Assembly (NCBI GenBank): GCA_003152145.1
Contig: PLZL01000370.1
Span: 1 to 6,042, forward strand
Reading direction: 5' to 3'
From: Limisphaerales bacterium
Lineage (GTDB): Bacteria > Verrucomicrobiota > Verrucomicrobiae > Limisphaerales > UBA11358
DNA length: 6,042 nt
Shown here: positions 1 through 6,042 of the stretch, one piece after another
Layout of the letters: each line of letters begins with the position of its first letter
How positions within the stretch are numbered: the stretch's first letter is position 1
Translations under genes and position numbers: made by a program
Notes under the pieces: generated by a model
The model's input: the letters and a program-made list of their open reading frames with translations, nothing else
What the model was told of the DNA's origin: nothing
The model's database searches: none

Positions 1-2190
1 CTGCCGCTGGTCAATGGTCTGGCTCCGCACTCGCCTTGGAGCCTGGGCCAGGCCTGGCACGCCAGTTTGAAGCAGACCAAAGACATGGTCTTGCTGCTTT
101 ACTATCAATTCTGGTTGACGAACCGGGCGCTGGCGCTGGCGCTGGCGGTTTATTTTTTGGCGCCCACGCTGTCGTGTCTGGTGCGGTTCGGCGGAGAGGG
201 CACTTACCACAAAAAGAAAGCAGACCTTTTCGTGTTCTGGATTTACCGGAGCCTGCGTGGATTGTTGCTGCTGGCTTGTTTGTGGCTGGCGTTTGACCCG
301 GCCACCGGGCCGCGACAGATTGTGCAACACCAGTTCGGCATTTCGCTGCCGATGCTGACCTTCGATTATTTGGACGCTCTGGCTGCGGGTTTTCTCGCGG
401 GCAATCTCCTGCTGCTTGCACAGGAGGTGGTTCAGCGGCACAGACCTTCGCAGACCAGAATACGGTGGCAGCAACTGGTAGTCCCCGTTGCTGCCGGATG
501 GCTCGTCCTGATCATCGCGGGCCTGGCGGCAAGAAATACCCAGCCCATCCTGCGTTTGAATTTTCATCCGCTGCAACGCTTCGGCGAACTGGCGGTGGAA
601 TCCCTGCCCGCCGGTCGCGGCGTGATGTTGAGCGACCAATCACAAAAGCTGGAGGTGTTTCAAGCCGCCCTGTCGCAATCCCGCAACCGGCCGGACTGGC
701 TGGCGGTGGACACGCACTCATTGCCGGAGGTGGCATACCGTGCCGGACTCGAACGCCGCCAGCCCATCGGTTGGCTGACCGATGAAAACCGGCATAGACT
801 CACCCCGTTGGAAATGACGCGGCTGCTCGAACAAATTGCCCGCACCAACCGCCTGTTCTACCTGCACTCCAGCTACGGCCATTTCTTCGAACGGTTTTAC
901 CTGGAACCCATCGCCGCAATTTACCAAATGAAATTGCGCGGGAAAAACCCTTTGGAGATTCCACCGTCACCCGGCGCCATGACGGATGCAAATGAAATTT
1001 TCTGGACCGACGCATGGCAAAAGAAGATGGCTCCGCTCGTTGCCACTTCCAACCGGCGGCGAACCGTCTGGCAGGAAAGAATTCAGCAGATCGGCTCCAC
1101 ACCTGCGCCACTTTATCAGGACCGCCTGCTGGCGGAATGGTATTCGCTCTCGCTGGACGGCTGGGGGGTGGCGCTGCAACGGCAGGGCCGTTGGAATGAG
1201 GCCCGGCTTCGTTTCGAGCAGGCGCTGCAACTGAATCCTGATAATTTTTCGGCGCGGATCAGTCTGGCCTGCAACACCAACCATCAATCCGGCCTCAAAC
1301 TGGGACTTGGCGATGTGGACAACGTGGCCAGCCAGTTGGGAAACTCCCAGCGCTTGGGCCTGGTGATGAACAACTGTGGTCCGTTTGATGAACCGATTTT
1401 TTGTTTTCTGCTGGGCTGCGCGTTTCAACAAATCGGTCAGCCGTTGCAAGCTGCGCAACAATTTGAGCGCACCCGGATGCTCGCACCCGGCGCGCTCGCA
1501 CCGGAATTCGCCCTCGCCGGGCTTTATACCCGGCTCCGGTTTGCCGACCGGGCCCGTCCGTTGATAAATCATCTGCGAGACGAGGCCAAAAACTTTCCAG
1601 CGAATAGTGCTATGAACCTGGAACTCGCCCTGCTGGAGGCGAACTCCTGGCTGTCGCAAACCAATATCACCAGCGCCAACAACGCCTTCCAGTCTATTTT
1701 GCAGCAGCATCCCGATGATGCACAGATTGTGAACCGCGTTGTGGGTGCTTATCTCGCCTTTGGTGATTTCACAAACGCCCTGCAGCTCGTCAACGCACAA
1801 CTGTCCAAGTCGCCGGATGACGTGCCGGGCCTGAACCTCCAAGCCGCCATTTTGATTCAAACCGGCAATGTCGCCGCCGCCCTCCCGGTTTTGGACCACG
1901 TCCTCACGCTCACCAACCTGCCAATGGCCCGGCTCAACCGTGCCATCGCCCGGCTCGCCTGCCAGGATTATGCGGCGGCGGAATCAGACTACCACGAACT
2001 CGAAAAATCAGGCACGGAAACCGGCCTGGTCTGTTACGGACTCGCTAGGATTGCCGAGCATCGTCACGACACCAACCAGGCTGCGAATTATCTCCGGCTC
2101 TGCCTCACCAATACACCGCCCGGAACGCTCCTCCGGCGTGAAGCCAGCATCCGGTTGCGGATGCTCGAACCCAGTCCTGGAGCCAAATAA
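1..2190 (+). CDS. Polytopic membrane protein with C-terminal TPR array (5' end outside window)
   Basis: The frame is open from base 1 to the TAA at 2188-2190, with no stop upstream of the first internal start codons, so this is the C-terminal 729 residues of a longer protein. Numbering from base 1, hydrophobic segments lie near residues 42-61, 84-98, 122-140 and 159-177. A soluble region (about 180-375) follows, then TPR-like helical repeats to the end. The clearest TPR is about 384-415 (WGVALQRQGRWNEARLRFEQ, then ALQLNP). Others are about 465-497, 500-530, 540-573, 574-606, 608-640 and 642-668. TPRs are protein-interaction scaffolds. A multi-helix membrane part followed by a soluble and TPR part resembles DUF2723 / GT-C-like membrane proteins of Verrucomicrobiota, but the diagnostic N-terminal loops are off the window, so enzymatic function is not shown. 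Stretch 424-460, between the first two good TPRs, is a non-TPR insertion. The next gene starts 267 bp downstream on the same strand. I am sure of the gene and TPRs, and only moderately sure of the family. Confidence 0.88.
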   Translation: MPLVNGLAPHSPWSLGQAWHASLKQTKDMVLLLYYQFWLTNRALALALAVYFLAPTLSCLVRFGGEGTYHKKKADLFVFWIYRSLRGLLLLACLWLAFDPATGPRQIVQHQFGISLPMLTFDYLDALAAGFLAGNLLLLAQEVVQRHRPSQTRIRWQQLVVPVAAGWLVLIIAGLAARNTQPILRLNFHPLQRFGELAVESLPAGRGVMLSDQSQKLEVFQAALSQSRNRPDWLAVDTHSLPEVAYRAGLERRQPIGWLTDENRHRLTPLEMTRLLEQIARTNRLFYLHSSYGHFFERFYLEPIAAIYQMKLRGKNPLEIPPSPGAMTDANEIFWTDAWQKKMAPLVATSNRRRTVWQERIQQIGSTPAPLYQDRLLAEWYSLSLDGWGVALQRQGRWNEARLRFEQALQLNPDNFSARISLACNTNHQSGLKLGLGDVDNVASQLGNSQRLGLVMNNCGPFDEPIFCFLLGCAFQQIGQPLQAAQQFERTRMLAPGALAPEFALAGLYTRLRFADRARPLINHLRDEAKNFPANSAMNLELALLEANSWLSQTNITSANNAFQSILQQHPDDAQIVNRVVGAYLAFGDFTNALQLVNAQLSKSPDDVPGLNLQAAILIQTGNVAAALPVLDHVLTLTNLPMARLNRAIARLACQDYAAAESDYHELEKSGTETGLVCYGLARIAEHRHDTNQAANYLRLCLTNTPPGTLLRREASIRLRMLEPSPGAK
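127..147 (+). repeat. Short 6-bp tandem repeat inside a membrane-helix codon run
   Basis: The hexamer GCGCTG occurs three times in a row (127-132, 133-138, 139-144), followed by a partial GCG. In frame it encodes alternating Ala-Leu, which forms the start of the first visible membrane helix of the TPR membrane protein. Unit gain or loss would keep the frame and only lengthen or shorten the helix by two residues per unit. It is probably simple compositional redundancy, not a regulatory switch. Confidence 0.55.
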
Positions 2191-2457
2191 TTTTAGTTGT
2201 GCGCGCCAATCTGAATTTGCGATTTGCGATTCCAGATTGCGGATTTTTTCGATCCACAATCCGCGATCCGCAATTCAATGCCGGTCGGCTGACCGCTGCT
2301 TGTGAGCGCAGAGTCGCGCTGGGATTCGCGAAAAAGGATGAGCAAACGCGGCGGGCTGCGGTCTAAACTGCCACTTGGGAAAAAGAGTGGAACCGATTGA
2401 AAAATTTGTTTGAAACTCCTCTGGCGGATTGACCGGATTCCAGCATTATATTCGCCG
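2191..2457. other. Intergenic spacer between two co-directional genes
   Basis: This 267-bp stretch carries no credible gene. Its left third holds the inverted repeat element. The rest has only small 5-bp hairpins: CGGTC/GACCG at 2282-2295, AGCGC/GCGCT at 2305-2320 and TCGCG/CGCGA at 2314-2331, the last two being mutually exclusive. An A-run follows at 2331-2335. The promoter of the downstream gene is expected here. TATATT at 2447-2452 resembles a -10 box, but no -35 match lies at a normal distance: TTGACC at 2429-2434 leaves a spacer of only 12 nt. Neither candidate start codon downstream has a recognisable Shine-Dalgarno sequence. The length of the gap suggests the two genes may be transcribed separately. 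Confidence 0.6.
2215..2276. repeat. Imperfect inverted, internally repetitive AT-rich intergenic element
   Basis: Just after the first gene, a 7-bp direct repeat (ATTTGCG at 2215-2221 and 2222-2228) leads into an inverted repeat. The arm ATTGCGGATT (2236-2245) pairs with AATCCGCGAT (2258-2267) across a 12-nt loop, with one G-T type mismatch. ATCCGC also recurs at 2259-2264 and 2266-2271. Conceptual translation gives the NPRSAIQ-type peptide that I recall as a common artefact of interspersed ATCCGCAAT-like repeats in Verrucomicrobiota and other environmental bacterial genomes; that link is from memory and untested. The T-run (2244-2249) is in the left arm and loop instead of after the right arm, so it does not look like a plus-strand intrinsic terminator. 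It could be a dispersed repeat or a small mRNA 3'-end structure. Confidence 0.55.
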
Positions 2458-2547
2458 ATGCTCAATTTTATGAAAATTGGATTTTGGTTAGGGGGCCGTG
2501 GACTTGTTCTGGCTGCCATCGCGCTGGCGGTGTTGCCCGCGCGTGGC
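2458..2547 (+). other. Predicted Sec signal peptide of the transglutaminase-like protein
   Basis: Residues 1-30 from ATG 2458 show a short polar start with K6 and R14, a hydrophobic core from L16 to P27 (LVLAAIALAVLP), and an A-R-G end that fits a -3/-1 signal peptidase I site before D31. There is no lipobox cysteine, so it is not a lipoprotein. If translation starts at ATG 2470, the peptide simply loses four residues and begins MKIGF, a more typical signal-peptide start. Export fits the DUF3857 family, which is usually periplasmic or secreted. Confidence 0.75.
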
Positions 2548-5500
2548 GACACGAATCGTTATGCCGGCGGCGAGTGGTCCCCGGTGGACGCGAAGCAGGC
2601 GATGGCGGCAGCGGCGGAAATCACCCCGGCGAAATATCCGGATTGCGATGCCGCGACGGTTGATCAAAAGTCGGTCCGGATGTATCGCGCGGACGGCACG
2701 GGCGAGTGCCAGGATGAAACATTCACCAAGGTGCTCACGGAAAAGGGCAAACGGGACAATCGCACGCTGACGATGAATTTCATGCTGCCTTATACGACGG
2801 TCGCGGTGCCCACTCTGGAGGTGATCAAACCCGACGGGGAAACGGTTCCGGTGGACGTGGCGGCGAATTCGAAGGAGTCCATTAATGAAAGCCAGATGGC
2901 GGAGAATATTTATGACCCGAACATGCGGGTGTTGCAGGTCAACATCCCGAGTTTGAACGTCGGCGACGTGGTCCATTCAGTGGAGCGCGCGACCATCGAG
3001 CGCGCGCCCATTGCCGGTGAATTTGACGACGAAAACGTTTTTGAAGGCGCGGGTTTCGTCCGGCACATCACTTACGAGGTTCATGCGCCGGACGACCGGC
3101 CGCTGAAACGCATTGCGTTGCGGGACGAGGTTCCGGGAACAGTCACCTCTTCGATAAAACCGGGGACCAACAACACAATCGTGTATCGCTGGGAGGTGAA
3201 CAACGTGCCGCGCATGTTTGACGAGCCGTCCATGCCGCCTTACGAGGAAGTGTTGCAGCGGCTTTTTGTGAGCACCATGCCGGATTGGGCGGTCATCTCG
3301 AAATGGTGCTGGAACTTGAGCCAGTCGCACCTGGACGCGACAACGCCGGAAATGAAGCAGAAGGTGCAGGAACTGACTGCCGGCGCCGCGACGGACATGA
3401 ACAAGATCAAGGCGCTGTTTTATTTCGTGTCCAACAAGATCCGTTACATGGGCATCACACCGGAAAAGGACCGGCCGGGTTTCGAACCGCATGACGTTTG
3501 CATCACGTTCGACAAAAAATACGGCGTTTGCCGGGACAAGGCGGCCCTGCTCGTTTCGATGCTGCGCCTGGCCGGCTTGAACGCGTATCCGGTGCTCGTC
3601 AGCGTCGGGACCCGGAGGGACGCAGAGGTGCCCGGTCTGCTTTTCAATCACGAAATCGTGGGTGTTGAATTGGAGAAAGGCCAGATCGTGCTGATGGACC
3701 CGACCGACGAGAACACGCGTGAATTGCTGCCGGCGTCTGATCGAAACCAGAGCTATCTCGTGTGCCGGCCCGATGGCGACAACATCCGGTTGAGCCCGAT
3801 CGAACCGCCAGAACGGAACATGATGCTGATAAAAACAACCGGGATTCTGGGCGTGGACGGCGTCATCGAAGCGAAGTCGGAATTGTCTTTCGAGGGCGTC
3901 AACGACGACGCGTATCGGAACGCCTTTTCGCACATGAAGCCGGACGATGAACGCCGGTTTTTCGAGCAGCGCCTCAAGCAGGCCGTGCCGGGCCTGCGGC
4001 TCAAATCGTTGAAAGTCATTCCGGAGGACATGCGCGACGTGTCCACGAGTCTGCGGGCCGAGCTGGAATTTTCCGTGGACGGCATGACGGCCAACGGCGG
4101 CGGCAAATCGGTGGCGAGCGTGCCGTGGATTGGCAAACGGCTGGGCGTGATGAATTTCATCCTCGGCGGCACCGGCCTGGAGAAAAGGAAATACCCGCTT
4201 CAGACCGAGGTGGCCTGCGGCGTGCGGGAGGAAATTTCGCTCAAGCTCGCGGATGGATTCGGAGGCGCGGTCTCGCTGCCGGCGACTTCGTCGGTTGAGG
4301 ACGATTGCGTGAGCTACCGGCAGCAGTTTGCTGCGACGGCGGATTCGCTCGAGTGTTCCCGGACGCTGAAATTGAAGGCGGTCGAGTTCACGCCGCATCA
4401 GTATCAGAATGTGAAGCAGACTTTGAAGTTGCTGGATGATGACGGGCGGAAATCGCCGATCCTGGTGCTCAATGAAAAGTCTGCGGCCAGCGGTCAGGCC
4501 ATGACCGGCAATCCCGGCGCGCCGCCGGTGGAATCCAACGCGCGGATTCTGGAGAGCCGGAAGGAACTCGATGTGATCAATCCTCACACGGCGGTTTACC
4601 GCGTGAAATTTTCGAAGCTCATCCTGACTTACAGCGGCAAGATCCGGGAGGGCGAGGTGAAAATTCCCTACAATCCGGCCTGCGAAGAGGCGCGGCTCAT
4701 CCGCGCGGTCGTAATCCCGCCAGGCGGGACCACCGGTGTGCGCCAGGAAATTTCCAAGGACGAAATCAACGTGATGGACGAAGGCTGGAACGCATCGGCG
4801 AAAAGATACACGGGTGGAAAAATACTGGTGGCGAGCCTGCCCGGCGTGGATGTCGGATCAACCATTGAAGTTGAATATGAAATCACCAGCACGAACAAGC
4901 CGTTCGTGTCGGGGTTTGAGTTGTTTCAATTGCCGGACGAACTGGACCAGAAATCATTTACGTTGACCGCGCCGGCTGGCGTGAAAATTCAGCGGCTGGT
5001 CAGTGGTGCGCCGGGCATCATTAATGGTCAGGCAAAGAGTGACGGCGGCAGGCAGCAGTTTCAATGGCAGTCGGGAAAAGTTGCAGCGTTGCCAGCCGAA
5101 ACCCAGCTTCCGCCGGGATGGGTTTATGCCGCCAGCGTGGGCTATTTTGTCGGCGACGCGGCAAATTACTTCAAAGAACTGGACGAGACGATGCTGGATC
5201 GGTCGCACAAATCCACGAAGGCGGCGGAACTGGCGCGGCAACTGATCCCGCAAGGCGCGACGGGAACCAGACTCGATGCGGTGAAGGCCATCCGCAATTT
5301 TGTCGCCAAGACCATCCGCGAGGCGGGGCCGTCCTTTACCGAACTGCCGTTGAGCGAACTTTCCGATGCCGACACGACGCTGGCGGACGGATATGGCCAC
5401 GCGGCGGACCGCGCCATTCTGCTCCACGCGATGTTGGGGGCGGCGGGTTTTCAGCCCGAGTTTGTGCTGGCCTCGAGTCTGCCGGCAATCACCGGCATCA

Positions 5501-6042
5501 CGAACGTGGCGATGACGTTTCCCCTGCCCGACTCCTTCCAGACACCGCTCGTCAAAATCACGCTCGATGGCGTGAATTATTATCTGAACGACACGGACCA
5601 ATATGCGCAACTGGGTTCCACAAGTTGTGATGGCGCGATGGGCATCGCCCTTTCCACCCAGGCGTGGGAAGTCATTCATGCCGCAAAAGGTTGTGAGGAC
5701 GCGACCCGGACGGATTACACGCTCCTGCTGGATGACGGTGGCCGGACGTTGCTCGAAGTTTCACGGTGGTATTACGGCGAAAATTTCAATGACAGGAACC
5801 GGTATTTCTCCGAACTGCCGCCCGAGGAACGGAAAAGGTATTTTCAGGAAGCTGTTTCCGCGGTAGCCCAAGGCGCGCGAGCGGTGGGCGATCTGACGAC
5901 TTCGTTCGGCACTTATCCCGGACTGGAACAATTCTCGGTGATCATTGACAACTACGGAATCGCGGACGGAAATTATTTTTACTTCAAGCTGCCTTCAACT
6001 CCGCCGTTGATGCCGGCTGGCGCCGACCAACGCGCCCTGCCC
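2458..6042 (+). CDS. Secreted double DUF3857/transglutaminase-like protein, second copy lacking catalytic Cys and His (3' end outside window)
   Basis: The frame is open from an in-frame TGA at 2398-2400 to the window end: at least 1195 residues with no stop seen. I take ATG 2458; ATG 2470 is equally plausible, and neither has a clear ribosome binding site. The N-terminus is a signal peptide (hydrophobic core about 15-27, probable cleavage after ARG at 30), so the protein is exported. Copy 1: DUF3857-like beta domain (about 70-220), transglutaminase-like core (about 300-420) with the YGVCRDKAALL motif and apparent triad C358, H398, D414, then a DUF3858-like region (to about 672). A Gly/Pro/Ala-rich linker (about 675-692) leads to copy 2: beta domain (about 705-850), transglutaminase-like core (about 935-1050), start of the third module (about 1095-1195). 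In copy 2 the aligned triad is A982, T1029, D1045. DUF3857 proteins are usually near 650 residues, so this is a doubled form. The superfamily includes cysteine proteases and crosslinking enzymes; the substrate is unknown. Confidence 0.92.
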   Translation, partial: MLNFMKIGFWLGGRGLVLAAIALAVLPARGDTNRYAGGEWSPVDAKQAMAAAAEITPAKYPDCDAATVDQKSVRMYRADGTGECQDETFTKVLTEKGKRDNRTLTMNFMLPYTTVAVPTLEVIKPDGETVPVDVAANSKESINESQMAENIYDPNMRVLQVNIPSLNVGDVVHSVERATIERAPIAGEFDDENVFEGAGFVRHITYEVHAPDDRPLKRIALRDEVPGTVTSSIKPGTNNTIVYRWEVNNVPRMFDEPSMPPYEEVLQRLFVSTMPDWAVISKWCWNLSQSHLDATTPEMKQKVQELTAGAATDMNKIKALFYFVSNKIRYMGITPEKDRPGFEPHDVCITFDKKYGVCRDKAALLVSMLRLAGLNAYPVLVSVGTRRDAEVPGLLFNHEIVGVELEKGQIVLMDPTDENTRELLPASDRNQSYLVCRPDGDNIRLSPIEPPERNMMLIKTTGILGVDGVIEAKSELSFEGVNDDAYRNAFSHMKPDDERRFFEQRLKQAVPGLRLKSLKVIPEDMRDVSTSLRAELEFSVDGMTANGGGKSVASVPWIGKRLGVMNFILGGTGLEKRKYPLQTEVACGVREEISLKLADGFGGAVSLPATSSVEDDCVSYRQQFAATADSLECSRTLKLKAVEFTPHQYQNVKQTLKLLDDDGRKSPILVLNEKSAASGQAMTGNPGAPPVESNARILESRKELDVINPHTAVYRVKFSKLILTYSGKIREGEVKIPYNPACEEARLIRAVVIPPGGTTGVRQEISKDEINVMDEGWNASAKRYTGGKILVASLPGVDVGSTIEVEYEITSTNKPFVSGFELFQLPDELDQKSFTLTAPAGVKIQRLVSGAPGIINGQAKSDGGRQQFQWQSGKVAALPAETQLPPGWVYAASVGYFVGDAANYFKELDETMLDRSHKSTKAAELARQLIPQGATGTRLDAVKAIRNFVAKTIREAGPSFTELPLSELSDADTTLADGYGHAADRAILLHAMLGAAGFQPEFVLASSLPAITGITNVAMTFPLPDSFQTPLVKITLDGVNYYLNDTDQYAQLGSTSCDGAMGIALSTQAWEVIHAAKGCEDATRTDYTLLLDDGGRTLLEVSRWYYGENFNDRNRYFSELPPEERKRYFQEAVSAVAQGARAVGDLTTSFGTYPGLEQFSVIIDNYGIADGNYFYFKLPSTPPLMPAGADQRALP
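3361..3720 (+). other. Catalytically intact transglutaminase-like core (copy 1)
   Basis: This covers residues 302-421 of the secreted protein. The order is a helix with KIKALFYFVSNKIRYMGI, then GFEP, then YGVCRDKAALLVSML carrying the nucleophile C358 (codon 3529-3531). FNHEIVGVEL carries H398 (codon 3649-3651) and LMDPTDEN carries D414 (codon 3697-3699). This Cys-His-Asp spacing and the GxCxDKA motif are the hallmark of Transglut_core in DUF3857 proteins. All key residues are present, so this half is expected to be active as a thiol hydrolase or acyl transferase. Confidence 0.85.
5260..5604 (+). other. Degenerate transglutaminase-like core (copy 2)
   Basis: This covers residues 935-1049. KAIRNFVAKTIREAG matches the helix before the active site of copy 1. 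YGHAADRAILLHAML matches YGVCRDKAALLVSML, with Ala982 in place of the nucleophilic Cys. The stretch from F1027 to D1045 aligns without gaps to F396-D414, with Thr1029 replacing the His while D1045 is kept. Fold landmarks are retained but the catalytic pair is gone, so this half is probably a non-catalytic binding or structural module. The call rests on manual alignment of the two halves. Confidence 0.8.

Noticed and set aside
967..1899. 310-codon minus-strand open frame
   Set aside because: It is antisense to the TPR gene, in codon register with it, and has no domain signal. It is a shadow frame.
2236..2267. Intrinsic terminator for the TPR gene
   Set aside because: The stem is imperfect and the T-run is in the left arm and loop, with no U-tract after the right arm.
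2282..2335. Set of 5-bp hairpins as terminator, operator or riboswitch
   Set aside because: The stems are short, two are mutually exclusive, and the only homopolymer run is A on the plus strand. No known riboswitch pattern is visible.
2429..2452. Sigma-70 promoter TTGACC ... TATATT
   Set aside because: The spacer is only 12 nt, too short for a functional -35/-10 pair.
2193..2552. Minus-strand open frame of 119 codons across the spacer
   Set aside because: It runs through the inverted repeat and antisense to the signal peptide. The translation is repeat-derived and shows no protein-like pattern.
2977..4587. 536-codon minus-strand open frame
   Set aside because: It lies wholly inside the secreted transglutaminase-like gene in antisense codon register. 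Its Arg/His-rich translation has no recognisable domain, and it arises from avoidance of TTA/CTA/TCA in the sense gene.
4954..5679. 241-codon minus-strand open frame and overlapping plus-strand frame 5064-5630
   Set aside because: Both overlap the clearly coding second transglutaminase-like half and have low-complexity Arg-rich translations.

Overview
The window (about 57% GC by eye) looks like bacterial chromosome from an uncultured or lightly annotated Verrucomicrobiota-type lineage (Pedosphaera/Limisphaerales-like). This placement is inference from protein style, the absence of clear Shine-Dalgarno sequences and the kind of intergenic repeat. No marker gene is present to prove it. Nothing suggests a phage, plasmid, IS element, CRISPR array or RNA gene.

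Layout: two large co-directional plus-strand genes, both cut by the window edges. Gene 1 (1-2190) is the C-terminal 729 residues of a polytopic membrane protein. It has four predicted membrane helices, then a soluble domain, then a long TPR array, and resembles DUF2723/glycosyltransferase-C-like membrane proteins that carry C-terminal TPRs. A 267-bp gap (2191-2457) follows. It contains an imperfect inverted, internally repetitive AT-rich element (about 2215-2276) and no convincing terminator or promoter. Gene 2 (2458 to beyond 6042) encodes a secreted protein of at least 1195 residues in the DUF3857/transglutaminase-like superfamily.

The most interesting feature is the internal architecture of gene 2. 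An N-terminal half with the order DUF3857-like, transglutaminase-like, DUF3858-like is followed by a second, diverged copy of the same modules in the same order. The first half keeps a complete Cys-His-Asp triad (C358, H398, D414). The second keeps the fold landmarks, but the aligned Cys and His are Ala982 and Thr1029, and only the Asp (D1045) remains. The protein therefore looks like a catalytic module fused to a pseudo-enzyme copy of itself.

Both products are predicted to act at or beyond the cytoplasmic membrane, so a shared role in cell-envelope or exported-protein processing is possible. The gap and the lack of overlap give no proof of an operon. The remaining open frames are antisense or out-of-frame shadows of these two genes.
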